A stretch of DNA of 64,000 nt from Cinclus cinclus. Taxonomy: Eukaryota; Chordata; Aves; Passeriformes; Cinclidae. Shown in pieces: positions 12,601 to 27,600 of this stretch (the first letter of the stretch is position 1; each line of letters begins with the position of its first letter). The position numbers were made by a program, and so were the translations under genes. The notes under the pieces were generated by a model. The model searched no databases. It was not told the DNA's origin and was given only the letters and a program-made list of their open reading frames with translations. The stretch is from assembly GCF_963662255.1 (NCBI RefSeq), contig NC_085067.1:7617148-7681147 (forward strand). The letters are read 5' to 3'.

Positions 12601-15600
12601 ACATTCCCCCATCTTCACAAAGTGTAAAACAAGTTAGTCAGAGCACAGGAGGTGAATAGCTGCAGTAAATCAGTCACACAGGTAGGACAGAGAGCCGGCA
12701 TGTAGTTATAACCACACAGCTCAGTTTCATAGTCCAAAACTCCCCTGAAACCCACCACATAGCAGAAGTGCTGTTTGTGCACCTAGAGCTAAAGTCAGCA
12801 TCCCAGCCAGCACCCAACTTCCCTGCAGGGGAGATGGGAATATGCTGTTACATGGAGCCAATGCTTCTGGAAGTTTCCACATCCACACCTGCCTGCAACT
12901 CTGCCCCTTTCACAAGGACTACTGGGGGACACACTCAGCCCAGACCCACAAGACACAGCAGCATCTCAAGTTCCACAGAGTGCCCTGCCACTAGAGATAA
13001 GCTCAGCTCCCAGCTGGAACTTTGAATGCCATTTCATGTTTTTGCATTCCCAGCATGTCCTTCAGCCTAGTCCATTGTTTGAAACAAACAGCCCTTCCCC
13101 TCCATGGGATCAGCCTGACAGATCCATCACCGAGAGCTGGAGAAGGTCAGCCAGCTTGCATTCTTTCTGCACTCTGTGCTACCTCCATCCATCCCCTTCT
13201 CCCACACAGCAGACCAGAAGCTGATGGATGAATGTGTGGATTCATGGCTGGACACAGAACTAAGTCCTTCCCAGACACACCTTACACCACTGGACTCCTC
13301 AGGTAAAGTCTCTTCTCCAGCAGCAGAGCTCAGCAAAGGTTCCAACCCACAGAACGTCCCCAGCCACAAGGAGGAAGTGCCAGAAGTCTGAGCTCTGAAT
13401 GCTGAGATCCCAGCTGTGCCCCAGCTCCGTGCTGCATGCAGCATCCCAGAACAGTGGCACCTGGGATGTTGCTGGTGGTATAGCTCAGGTCCCTGTGGTG
13501 GAATCACAGCCAGAGGGGCCCAGCAAGAGCATCTTGGGTCCTACAAGCCATGTCCAGTACCTGAGCCAAAGCACAAGATTTCCCATGCCACCATACAGGT
13601 GAGGTTCAGGAAGGACAGAACATGCCTGTGTTATTTGAGAGGTTAAGAATAAACTTAAGAAGACTGAAAGACTGCAGTGTTCTGTATGCTCACAGCTCCT
13701 GTTCCTATCCCATGTGAGCATACAGAATATTCTGTATGCTCAGTATCCCCTTGCCTCTCCTGTTATTCTGTTTGTGCTTCTCCTAAGAGGAATGAGGTAC
13801 ACCAGCATCCTTCCCCCATCTCACAGAGGCCAAGTAACATGATGCAACACAAACTATGACAGAGCTTCCCAAACCCAGACAGGCTAGCCCCAAATATTTC
13901 CTTTCATGATAATATTCACTATACAATAGATCCCAAGCCAGAACTCAGGGCTAAACCATGGAAGACAAAGAAGAGAGGAGGGAAGAGCAGTATGTCTCTT
14001 CACTCCAGTTTTCATCTATCCACAGAGCCACATCCATTTCCAACTCCATGTACACCAGGTACACAAAGAGAGGTTGCCACACCACTCACCTGAGCAGCAC
14101 AGCAGCTGCTGCTGAGAGCACTGAAAGGCAGAAAAAGAAGCACTGACAGGCCCTCCTCCTCCAATCATTTTCTCTCACTAAGTTTCTGAAGACTGAAGGT
14201 ATGAATGTTCAAAACTTACTTCCTTCTCAAAGGGTAGGAACCACCAAGCTTCTGCTTGCCCCTGATTGAGAAGGGAAGGCTGAAGACTAAGCAGACCCAC
14301 ATGCTGAAGGGTGTAAATAAAGACACTTTTGGTGATGTTTATTTTGGCAGTTATTAGAGGAAGGAGACAAAAAACCCAGAAGCCATCCTCACAGAAAATG
14401 TCAACACTTTCCCAAGTTTAATGATCTTGATCTATTTTTTTTTTCCCCAAGTCCATATGAAAATGCAGCAGGGAAAAAACAGCCAGGACAGCTGAGGGAA
14501 TAGGGGAAAAGGAAGTTTCCACTGAGACATCCAGTATTCTGAAAGCACTTCAAAGATATCAGTTAAATCACTACTGGCCTCATTTTACAAGCAAAGAGGC
14601 TGAGAAAGGGCAATGAATTAACAATGTATAAAGATGGACAGATAAAGATTCAGGCAATCTTCAAGCAAAAAAATTGAAAGATGGCTTTTTTTCACATTTG
14701 ATGAAGTCACTTTAATAATTTATCTCACTACAAATTAAGATACTGATAATCAAATGTGATGCCCTTCAGAAATTAAGGGCATGTCTACACTGGAAGGCCA
14801 TTTAGTATATCCCTCTCTCCCCTACACATTCTCAGGAACTCCAGAGATTTATTTTAAATCCCCCACTGAACAACAGCATATTAACAAAACCCTGGAATGC
14901 TGTACAACAATGGTCTTCAGTGGAGCACAGTGACTTCCACATAATATAGAAAAGAGGCCTTGGGTTATCTATGCCATCCCTTCCCAGGCCATGTGATTCC
15001 CTACCTGTCCAGTCCAAGCCTAAGCAACCACCTAAGTGTATGGAGGCAACAAATGCATCTCACTGGGGTTCTGTGTAAGTGTCTGAAAGCCTCCAGCACT
15101 GGTGACTGGGAGTGCTTTGGTCTTGCACAGAACCTAGGTATTAGATTCTGTCATGGCTTTTACAGTGCAAGATCAAATGCCTAGATCCCATTTGGGTTTC
15201 AAACAGCCAACTGGAACACTGTCTGCTCTGCCTATTCCTTATGACACTGACAAAACAAGCAAAGGGAAAATCAGTAGTAAAGTTTCTCTCTTTTTATGAT
15301 GTACTTGTTGAAGAAAGATAAAGGAAACCCTGAGGTAACTACTGTGTTCAAGCCAGAGAAAGCTATTTTAACAACAGTTTTCTGAGGGCTGTTTGGTTTT
15401 GAAGTTCACAGCCATAAAAATATGTATTTTCCGGACTATTCCCACTCCCTTTGACTTTCACATCATAACTGGGAGTTTCAGCATAAGTTGGGAGTTACAC
15501 AGAACACCTCAGTTCAGGAGGGCAAGCTGGTCCCTAGGAAAGGGATGACAAAAAAGGTAATGAAATTATGTATTCAGAATCTGGAAGTTCCTGCCCTGAA

Positions 15601-18600
15601 TTTGTCAGTGAGTTACTGAAAAGCTGGTACAGGTTCAAGATATCTCCAAAGCCAAGACAGTAATTTTGTAACATATAAAAAGAAAACATAAATATATCTA
15701 ACAAGGGAAGTAAACACCAAAATGTGCCTACAGTGACAACCGAGAGAGCTGAAATATCAAATGAGATATATGACTGAGAGATCAAATTGAGAGGTGCTGG
15801 GTAGAGCCAAAACAGTGTGTGAGCCCTAGTGGACCCAGGGATCCCTCACCAAAACTGGGTGAGAGCTTCCTATATGGAATGGGGAACTGGACCTCTCGGG
15901 CTCTGCAATAACTTCACTGTGTTATTTGGGCAGCCTCACAACAATCAGCAGAGGTGACCGTGGGACAGACATCACTGCCCAACACACAGGAATGTTCTGG
16001 AGCCAAGTTAAGAGATGCTCAGATTGTCCAAGCACAAAAAAGGTCCCTGAGATGTCTCAGGAGACCCAAGTTTGATTCTTGGCTCAGCTCCCAGCCAAGG
16101 AGTGTCACCTGTAAAACAGGATGAACGGCTTTAGCAAACCAAATCCATTACGTCTTGGGTTTCTGCAAAATACTTTCTCCATTACATCAACAACTCACTG
16201 CTTTGAACTTCCTCTGTAAAGCACTTTGAGACCAACTGATAAAGAACAAAGCTCTCCAAGAGGAAAATGTTTCTGTCAAATGTTCCAGCATCCCAGGTGA
16301 GCTCTGTCACTTACAACATGAAGCAACACTATTTCCTTATACCGTGAACACAACTGAGCCATCCAGATCCACACTTGGAACACACTTGAGCAACTGTAGC
16401 AAGATTCTGCTTTGTGTAAAGTAACCATATGGAATTTGGGAGGCCAAAACTGTGCTAGAGCTGTTTTTCTGCTTCCTCACCTTTGCAGTGCAGGGCTGTG
16501 GACAACACTTTCTGCCCAGGTGCACAGCAGCAAAAGCCAAGAGCACCAACAGCAAGCAGGGCTCTCACACAAACAAGTCAACTCCAAAGTACTCAAAGGG
16601 ACATGAAGACCTGCCTCACTGACAGTAAGGAGAGGGCAAACATGGATCCCTCATGGCCATGATGTATGTTTTATAAGCATGCTTAAACAGTTTGGGAACA
16701 AATAAGGTCAAGTTAGCTTATGTAAGCACAAGAGCCATTGCCTTGCAGCAGCTAAAGCTGCTATTTCAGGAATCTGTCTCTTCACTTAACGTTCCTGGCC
16801 GTTGATTCTCCCTCATCTGCCTCTTAGCTTTGCCTGCATAATTCAGTGATATCCAAGACTGCACTTGTCTCATATTGCTTCTTCCTCAGTTCCAGCTCCT
16901 ATCACTGCCTACTAACCCATCCCAGATTTCCCTGGTGACGCTCCTCACCAAGGGATCTCAGCTGGTGTGCAGTGCAATCCCTGAGGCAAGACAGGATAAG
17001 CAGGTGGGCACCAGGAGACAATATCTTTTCCTCTCTGACAGCCATAAGCCTGCCAGGGCAATCCTGCACCTGGGGAGCTACAGCCTCTGAGCTGCAAATG
17101 TGACCCAGGACACAGAGCATGGCCAAGCCTTGAGGTGACAGTCTCCTTGGGAGTAACAGCACTGCTGGAATCACAAGAGCACATCAGTTAAAGAGTTGCA
17201 AACCTTTCCCTGGGTCAAAGAAAGGTACAAAATTCTCGATTACCATTTTTTTCCTCTTAAAACAACTGTTTGTGAGGGATGGTGGCAGGAATGGCCAATG
17301 ACAAATATAGACATTTCAAGTAAAGGCAGGGCAATAAATATCATTTTCCACAGCATCCCACAGCTTTCAGTCCAAGTTCTCATAGGTAAGCACCCACATC
17401 TGCCAGAATCTACTCACATACCTCTAAAATCACAGCTGACCTAGAATGACCATGGAAACAAGTCTCAGAGGAAAAGAGATGAGACTGAGCTGCAGGAGAA
17501 ACTCAGAGTTCTGCAAACACCCTCCCAGTCTCCAGCTAAGCAGGAGCTTGTGAGGACAGCAGCAACAGAAAGGGCTGTGGTTTAGTAGAAGCTCTTCCCA
17601 AACAAACTCTTCCCATAACTTCAACATCAAACCTGGAACTTCCACCCAACCTGTCAGAAGCTGACAGCTTCTCTGTCAACCAAGCACACAATGTCCACCT
17701 GGAGATTCAGGGCTAATAAACTGCTCAGCAAGTCACCTTAGTGGTGAAATAGTCTCTTTGACAAACACATACTTTCTACAGATTCTAAATTTGCTCAGTT
17801 CCCAGCCTCTGACTTCTACTACAAGAGATTTTTTTACCATCTTTAAACAGATCAGTGACACTGTGAATATCATTTTACTACACCACAGAGCCACTACACA
17901 TATTTACAACTCTTACTCAGAGAAGTGAGCATTTCTGTACCACCAGGAAGACACAGAATTCCTTTTGCAGCTTTAGAAAGTTTTTCAGTACAAGTGCCAG
18001 CCTTTGGCTATGAATCAAAGCTGTTAGGTAAAACACAAAGTCCTTGACCCCTTCTCACTAGAGCAATATTTAATGTGCAGCAGCCCCACCCCACAGAGCC
18101 ACACCAGCTGGGTTAAGTACCTTGGGGAAGCAGGAGGAAAGTAGATAAAACTTCCCACATGTATGAACAAAAAACAGCAGTCTGCAGAAATGTTATCTCA
18201 GGACTTTTTCAGGCCAAAAAGAGAAACAGCAGCTATATGCCACTGCCACTTAACAGTATGGGAGGCCTCCTGCCCACAGGGTAAACCTTGGACAACCCAA
18301 ACAAACTGACAGTATTTCTCAGGAATTTTTCTTTAAACACACATGACCACAGAAATGAGAGGCACTGAGGAAACTTTAATAGCAAAGCTCATTATAATCT
18401 TGGATGGGTTGCAAGTTGCTAAACTCTCCCTGACAAGAACAACATAAAGGCATTGTAAATGTTTGTGGTTTCCCAGTGAATCACTGAGTTCTGCATGTAT
18501 GCAGCTGCTAGAGAGAAACATGGAAATGACCAGGCTGGGAGGAGTGGCATGTTTTATGTAGCTGAGAAACAAAATCATACCTAACTCCACCCACTGGACT

Positions 18601-21600
18601 CCTGATGTAATCTTTAAATAAAAAGTATTTAATGAAACCGAGCATCCAGAATTATAAACAACATCTTTAAATTCCCTGTTTTAAACTTGCTTAGATTTTG
18701 TCCCTCTTTGACAGAAAGAAACAGATCTAATTGCTCTGTTTCAATACAGCAAATTATAGAATAGCCTAAATTACCATGTAGCCAGCATCTGAGTAATTAA
18801 TGAAAGATACCCTTAGGAAGAGGTCATTATTACAGTTACGTAGAAACTCCAAGAGTGGAATCTCCCATGTCATCAAGTTTAGTCACCACATCACAACATT
18901 AATTTGGCTGCTTGGTTCCCCCCACACCAATCCACAAGAATAAAAGTCAATGGCATTTGCTTCTTCAACCTCCTGTCCCACAGATCATCTCCCATGTAAT
19001 AGCTGCACCCAAACACTGTCCTCAGGTAAAATTTGCACTTGCTACTGACTCAGGAGCCCTGTAATTTCTGCTTCTTCTGTACAAATTATTTTCCAATGTA
19101 TTTTAAGGTTTCCCTGATGAACAATATTAGCAAGGAAGTCGGGTCCAGAAGGCCTGCAATGCACCAGGAGCCAGAAGTCCAGTGCACCTCAGCTCTACTT
19201 TTGTGGCCCTGAAGTTCATTCCAATACAGAACTTGCATGACATGTCCTGAAATCATTGTTCACAATACCATTCCATTCTTTTTTCTTTTTCCATTTTTTT
19301 TTTAAACTTAAATTGATCTGTGTAAGTGTATTCCCAAAAATTCGAGCTCTGACTCTTGGATCAGCCTCACTGAGCTGCATCAGGAACACCACAGTGGTGT
19401 TACAAGAATTCTGCCAGCCTGGCAGGCACTACTCAGAGCTGGTGCCATCAGGCACAAGGTCTCTAAGACCACTTAAGCTGAGCACAGTCCCAGACTGCAG
19501 CTCTGAGATCAAGCACCAGACAAATGAAAGTAGCACCCATTAGGTGTCATCTGTACTTCAAACATGTTGGAGTTGTTACCTTTGTCACTTGGCTGATGCT
19601 TCTGGTGATCAATTCCTCCCACTCCTCCTCTGTAACAAAGAGCTTCAGTTCATGAAGTAGCAGAACTCTGTGGAGAAGCAAACAGGCCATGGCCTGAAAG
19701 AAAAAGGGGAGAGAAGAACATTAAACTCTCCAGGGAAAGTGTTAGCAATGTAAATACCCTGCTAAAGTGAACATCTACACACACCATCTAGGGGAGGCCA
19801 GCTTACAAAGGCTGCATATCCTCATCAAACAAGTACATCACAGACTGATTTGGGTTGGAAGAGACCCTAAAGATCATCTCATTCCAACCCCCTGCCAGGG
19901 ACCAGTACAGGGACAGGGACACCTTCCACTATCCCAGGTTGCTCTAAGGCCCATCCAACCCGGCCTTGAACATGTCCAGGAATGGGGCATGCACAGCTTT
20001 CCTGGGCAATCTGCGCCAGGGACCCACCACCCTCCCAGAGAAGAATTTCTTCCTAATATCCAACCTAAACCTGCCCTCCTCCAGCAAAGGGCTCTGTTTG
20101 AAAACATTCTCTAGGTTGTTAGAGTCACCCCTCAGGAGACAGGGTGGTGGGTTTTGGTTGAATGCACATATATAAAAGAGAAGGTCAAAGAGGAGTGGAG
20201 GGATCATCACAGTTCTAGATTTAGGCACAAATATCCAAAACATGCTTTAGCAGCTGCTCCAAGGGCATCACTATTGGTCTCCTCAAGTTTTCAGGCAGCA
20301 CCTTCAAGTGACTGCACCCTTTCCTGTGCCATGACCAATGCAATAGGCACAAATATTTAAAAAACAAAGCTGGCAGGATAGCAAGTGCTTCATTTCAAAG
20401 GAATAGTAGATGGGAACTGATGTTCAGAGCATCACTAGGCCTTGCCCTGGAGTCAAACTTGCTCATTAAGCCCCTACATTAACACAGCAATGAAAAGAAC
20501 GGCCACTAGAAAACCAACAGTAATCTGCAATCTTCTTACATATCCTTTTCTATTCCAGAATTCCTATGTTAAGGCTTTCTTAGGTACAAGAGAAAAATGC
20601 AGCATTAGTCAAAGGCAAAATAGAAAAATGCACAAAATACAGTAATGAGGATTAGTACAAATAGCTTAGAGGATTTAAGGGGGAATTTTTTGTAGCAGTA
20701 CTGAGTTAGTGAGCAAATTCTACTCATATAAAGAAAAAATCGTTGCCTCTAGCTGCCATCACACAGACCAAAATTGAATGCACTTACAAATATCAAAAAT
20801 CAGAAGGATTTACAAGAGTTAATCTCATCCAAAGAAAGCAACGGCTGCTGTTCTTTAACCACGTATCACAGAAAACAAATGAGCAAAGTTTACAAAGCTC
20901 CTTATGAAAAACATTGAGATTAAAAGTCTGAGACCTCAAGGACAAAAGCAACCTGGTGATACCCAACCTGGCTTCCAGGGACCTCTTGGGTCAAACAGAA
21001 GCAACCTGAAAAACATGGAGAGAAAGCTAAAAACTTGTCTTGGGTCATTCCTAGGGAGCTATTTACTGAATAATTCAAAGTGAGCAAGAGAAGAAATCCC
21101 TGGCACTCCTGAGAGCAGTATGATCAGCCAGAGCCATAGGCAGTCAAACAGAACATGTCAGAAGTGTCTGTGTTTCCTACACAACACATTCCAGGCTTCT
21201 GGGACAGATGGGATAGTGGAACACAGGTTGCTCCCTGGAGAACATCAGCACTTGTATCTGTTTCACAACAGATAATGTCTCACATCCTTGCAAAGTTGCC
21301 TCCAGTTTGCACCAGTAGAGCCAGTGAAGAGAATTATCCAAACAGAAAGAGCTTTCATTACACACAGAAATTCTGTTCTTTACTGGAAGGTGAAAATGCA
21401 GCAGGGAACCAATGAGACCATGTCAGAAGATTTATGCTCATTCAATGAGAGAGAATACCCAAACACCATCTTCAAGGCAGGCAGGTTTACATATACCTTG
21501 TAATTATGGGGTGGCTGTGTCTTACAGAACAAATTATGGCATGCCTGCATGTGTCTACGTAGTGGAAACTCACTTCAGTGCAATTACAAAGAGAACCTGG

Positions 21601-24600
21601 CCCTCTGTAATTCATTCTGAAAAGCCCAGGCAGGATCACAAACCTCCAGCCACCAGCTCTTCTCTGAAAATTGCAAACACATTTACACTGCAAGTGGGTG
21701 TGAAGCAGAGAGAGGGGTGTGTTAAGGTATCCTGGGATATCTCAGGACTACAGGTTAACTCCAGAGGCACCAGTGACAAGGACCTGTTTGGGAACTGCTC
21801 CAGTCAGCAGCTCTGGAGACCTGAGACTTGTGCAGTGCACTGAGAACAGTCCCTGAATGGGACCTACAACACTTCACAAATGGACAAAAATAGCAGAAGA
21901 TTCAAGACTCCCAGCTACTAAACTCCAGTTCAGTTCAGAAAAGAGGATTGTAATTCCCCACATATGTGCAGTCCCTGAAATGAGAATGTGAGAACAGTTC
22001 AAGCAGTTGACAGCCAGACTAGAGCTTTTTCTAAAGGGAGCTGTATGCTGCAGTGTATCCTGTGCACTGGAAGCCACCCAGTTGCCTAATCAAAACATTT
22101 TCTCCTTAATGTCAGTTTTTAAAAAGAACCATAAAATAGTAAAAACAATAATATAGTATAAAAAAACCCACAAGGGAAGTCTATTCAAGCAGGTGCAGTA
22201 GATACACATACAGACTCCCACACATCTCTATCAAGCATAAACTAAACAAGGCAGAAAGGCTCATTATCAGTCCATGTGGGACCAGAGAACAAACAATAAC
22301 TAAGGGCAGTGCTGACCCTAAGATTTTCTGTGGCTTTATTCATTTCTCTCTTATCTACAACAATTACACAGAATACCATTCCATGCAAATGGTTGTGATT
22401 TCTTTCTGAAACAGGCAATGTGCTCACTACAGTAACCAGGATGTGCTGGCAGTTCCCAGGGGTGCTTACCCACCTTAGTCATATACTAAAAGGGAGTGTG
22501 AGTGGAGTGTGCACAACAAATCCTGCACATGAAGGACAAGACATCTGGCCTAACCATTAAATAAAGTAATGGATTAAAGCCCCACCAATCCAGACAGCTT
22601 TCCTATTGAAAGCAGGTATCTAGCCCAAGTAGGTCAGAAGTTGCTTTCCCCAGTCACCAGCCAGATGAGCTGGATGGAAAGGAACAGATCGAGATGTTTT
22701 CAATCACTCCAGTTGTGAAAGAGAAAAAGAACAAAACAAATAAGCCTTTGCAATACTGTAAAGATTCTGTCTGCAATCCTGAAGAGATGAAGGCATGACC
22801 TAAATTCAGAGTTGTTTTTCCAAAGAAAAGCACTCTGTTAATAGGAGGACACTTGTTCCTGATGCAAAAATAAAGACTTTTCAATCCCAGGTGATTTAGG
22901 ATACTGGCTGGAGATGGCTTTGCAAACAAGTGAAAAAAACTGCCACCCAGGCACAGTCCTGAGGGAAAACACACTGAAATGAGCACTGCCACCATCAGAG
23001 GAGCAGGAACCTTAAGATGTGCCTGCACTGTGACACCAAGCCCCAACTCTGAGTATTCTCACAGCTCTTCTGCTGGGTGATCCCAAAGCAGTTTGCAGGC
23101 TACAGCTGAGTAATCCTTCCAAACTCCCTGACAGCCATTTCCATCTTTCAAGAAAGAGGCAGCAAGTTTGCCTGGCTTGTAGTGTGGCAAGAGCATCTTA
23201 TTCCCTTTATGTTATATATATATATATATATATGGCAAACATTTTACCTGGAAAATTACAGGTTTGTGCAACTCAAATACATTTTTAGAAGTGAAGAAGC
23301 ATTAGGAGTTTTATCAACATTCCACTGCTCTTGGAAGTCCAGGAGACAAAAATATAAAGCTGGTATCACACCATAGAGCCACTGGTATTTCAGAGCACTG
23401 ATGTCTCCCTTCTGGCACAGAGCCTGCCCTGCCAGCACATCTGACTCAGTGCCAGCACACAGCATAAAACAGCAGCTCTCAGTGTGTAATCCTCAGCGTT
23501 AAGACTATTCTACAGCAACAGGGATATGGCAAAAAATAATTGCACTTTTGGAAATTCTTTCCTCCCAAGCCCTTTAAGACTGCAATCTCATGAATCACAT
23601 GCTGCATTTGCGACAGATGCCACCAGGAAAGCTGGGTAAAAGAACAGAAGCCAAGAATAGGGGAAATTCTAAATAAGTTTTCTTTTAATTTTAATAAACA
23701 ATTAAACTATGAAATAAAATCCTCAATTATCTGTAATTTATTACATGTTTAAAATAAATCAACCACCCCACTCCAAAATCAAAAAGCTCCACCTCAGAGC
23801 AATATTGGCTACAGGAGAACAACCTGTCATTTATTGCTACAGAGCAAATCCAGAGCAACATAGCAAAAGTCTCTTCCAATTACTCTTAAAGCTTTTTTTA
23901 AAAAGAAAACAGAGAGTATCCAAAGCCATGAAGCAAGTGCCAATCTAGTCCCATTTCTGCTCATACAAACTATTTTAATTTTACATTCACACTGGATGTG
24001 GGATGGAGACAAAGACTCCAACTGAGCAATCTTGAGTTTCAGGGTTTCTTACTTCTCAGCCATCAGTGATTGAGATTGATTCATCCATTTGAGTATTTCT
24101 GAGCCCATGAGCTACAAGTCTGTTTGATATTGGCTTGGCAGCTGAGTCCAAGTTAGAAACTCAGCCTTGAATGTTATTCAAAAGGAAAAATTATGAGAGG
24201 GATGGGACAATAAGACAACACAACAATAACTCTGTTCCCCACAGCAAATTCCCAGCAGGCTGTTCAGAGGCAATGGCTGTATATACCATGTATGCTGTGT
24301 ATACCATACAATCATGGATTGGTTTGGCCTGGATGGGACACCTTAAAGCCCATCCTGTTCCACCCCTGCCATGGGCTTCCACTATCCCAGGTTGGTCCAA
24401 GTCCTGTCCAACCTCACCTTGAGCACTTCCAGAGAAATGCAGCTGCTCTGGGCAACCTGTGCCAGTGCCTCACCAGTCTCACAGGAAGGAATTCTTATTC
24501 CTTCCCAATATCCCATCTATCCCTGCCCTCTGGCAGTGGGAAGCCAATCCCCCTTGTCCTGTCACTCCATCCCTTGTCCCCAGTCCCTCTTCAGCTCTCC

Positions 24601-27600
24601 TGGAGCCACCTTAGGCACTAGAAGGGGCTCTGAGGTGTCCCTGGAGCTTTGCCTTTTCTCTTCATGATCACCCCAACTCTTCCTGCCTGGCTCCAGAGCC
24701 GAGGGGCTCCAGCTCTTGGAGTATCACCATTGGGGGAAGATGAGAAGAGGGACAGAACAGAATTCTTTCCAAATTTAAGGACAAACAAGAAATTATGCTT
24801 GAAGATCCTTAACATGTCAGGATGTTCCTCGCTGAACAAGCACCAAACACCAATTATTTACTTAAAATATACAAAACTTATTTGAATACTATAGATATAA
24901 AAAGTGAAAGCCAGAGGTGTTTAAGAAATGTTTGCCAAATAACTTTTCCTCAGTCCCCAAGATGTAACTGCAGTATCTCACACACAGCATGTGCACACAG
25001 ACATGATTCACACATATTTCAAATCCAATAGGGAGGGAGGATAAGACAAAGCCCTGGCTGTGGCTTAAGAAAATTATTTTTGGTAACAAAAGCTTATTTT
25101 CCCTCCTCACCACCATGGAAACAAGTCATACACAAATAGTAGAGGCAAGACTGTCATTTAGTAGCTGACTAGAAGGTTTCAGTGAGGAAAGTGCTCACAC
25201 CTTCTGGGGTAATGGATTGTTAGGAAAATGTGGCTGGCATGTTCAGCTGTGCAGAATTGCCCACGCAAGGACATCTGAGCAACTACACAGTAATTTCTTG
25301 GTTTAAAAATCAGACATCAACTTTTACCCAAATTTACCCTGTTATCCCTCTGATTAAGGGACCCAAGAAGCGCCTTCCCTGCACCCTGTTCCTGGCTGGC
25401 TCTTCTGTCCAGCCTGGCACAAGGACATTGTCAGTCACTAGACAGACTCCTGGTGCCTGAAAGCACAGTCAGAGAGAGCTCACACTCCCCACAAAGACCA
25501 TGAAAACATCTCCTGGATGATCACCTGGATTTGGAGCCAAATTCAGTAATTCCTGCCACAACCCAGTGTCCTCAGACTAACAAAATGGCTTTTTCAATGC
25601 GTTCCCTCAGCCAGCCCTGACAAGGTGTGATATTGCTGTCTAAGGTCAGAGGAACACAAGCAGGACACAACTTGGCCAGCACAGAAGCTGTCAGACTGTC
25701 AGATGACAGTTTGCAGGTCTGTCCTTCTGCCTTCAGAAACAGAGATCGTAGAAGAATGCAAAGTAAAAACTTAGCAGAAACCCCCAGCCATCATCCACCA
25801 TCCCCTGCTCCCACACCTTCACAGTGCTCCAAACCTCATGCTCCGGGCCAGAGAGCAGGTTCCTCCCTCAGTCTGGCCTTGCCAAAACAAAAAAAAAGGA
25901 GATTTACAAGCTCAGGAATAAAATTCTCTATGCTAAAACACGATGAAAACAAATGATGTTTTACAGCTTAAATTAAGTTCCTGCCACAAATGGATGAGAA
26001 AAAAATTTGCAAGGCTGGTTAATTACAACATGTAAAGCATTTAAGTGACACCTAAATCACATTTTACAACCTTGGACAAGAAAGGCAATTTCAGTGTACT
26101 CCCACCAAACATCCTATGTCATCAAGCTCTTTCAATCTTCAGTGGTTTAGAACAAGCCAACCTGCACTGCAGCCCAGCTTCAGGCATCTTTACCTGTTCT
26201 TCCTTCCCAGTAAAAATGCAGATTTCCACAGATCTGGCAGGAACCTTTAAACCACTCAGCTTACAACAGCTTACATATAATTAGCACATTGATAATAATT
26301 GCCATACAAGACATGTTTTGCTCATTTGACCATCACCATTGTATAGCTGCTCTGTTACACCCTCTTGAGCACAATGAACTCTGTGGGTTTAACTTTTATT
26401 CTTAAACCTCTCCCTCTCTCTGGCTGGTTTAAACAGGCAGAACAGCAATTTGCAAACAAAAGGAGTTGAGTGTCCTCCTGGGACTGTTTGAATATACATC
26501 CATACAATAATTCCCAGTGCAGGTCAACTTCCCAGTCACTATCTCAACAATGGAAAAAGTGGAAAAGCAATCACCTGCTCATCATCTGCCAAAGTAGCAG
26601 GTGAACTGGATCCCTCATCTCCATGAGAAAGGCTCAAGACCAAGACTCGGGCATGGTATAAGTGCCTCCAAGTAGAGGAAAACCACAGGATGTGGAGCTA
26701 GATCAGACCTTGGTTCCTACTTTGGATACTCTACTTTTGGGTTTCAGGCTTTGCTACCTTTCTTCTGAAAAAGAACAAAGCTCCTGAAAGCAGAGACAAA
26801 ACTGGCTGCTAAGGAATCTTCATCTTCCTACCCCTCCTGCTCACTCTCCTCTCTAGTTTTATTATCCTTCATAAACCTCTCCACCTATGGCTCAGATGTC
26901 CTGCTCTAGGCAGTAGCAAGGAGAAGTTAAGCAACCACTCACACTTAAGTTATGATTCCACTCCTATTTCCAGGGCTCTGAAGGGCAGCAGTTGATTGAT
27001 CAGACGAGCTGCTCACTTCATTCTGCTGTGACTGAGGACTTGCCAAACAACACAAAATTTATCCCCTTAGTTACACTGGCACATTCTCCTCTTCCTCCTC
27101 CACAACCTGAAGCATAACAAGCCCTTTAACCACTGCTGCTCAATCTGGCTGAAAACAGATCTTGAGCTACACCCCACACAAACCACCTTCATATAATTCA
27201 CTGCACCTGCATGAGTTGTGTCAGCCCAGACCCTACAGGTAAAGATACTCATTGATTTCACCAACACAGTCCCAACAGATGGGTTTTAAATGTACTTGAG
27301 ACAGCAGGAATCCCAGGACTAGCAGTCCTGACAGATTATACATTCAGCCTGCAGACCATATATACAGCATTCACTCACACACAGGTTTCTTCATGCCTTA
27401 AACCATCATTGTTTAACCAGGGACTCTGCAAATCACAATCTCCTCACTGCTGCAAAGGAATGGACTTTTTCAGTGCTTGTTCTCCTACAAACAGTGTTCT
27501 GGAGGATGTTCTTGCCAGAGGAAAAGCTTCAGTTGCACTTGACTAACCAGAGGGGCCCATCTGGGAGAGTCTGTTCACTGCAGCAGGACATCTCTGCCCA

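Larger units (their letters stand above)
8433..19579 (-). other. MYBBP1A: MYBBP1A intron 24 (11.1 kb)
   Basis: No nested gene recognised on either strand. It holds the palindrome cluster at 13680-13742 and two weak MIR-like stretches (14540-14625, 16050-16245); the rest is unassigned, moderately A+T-rich sequence. Confidence 0.85.
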
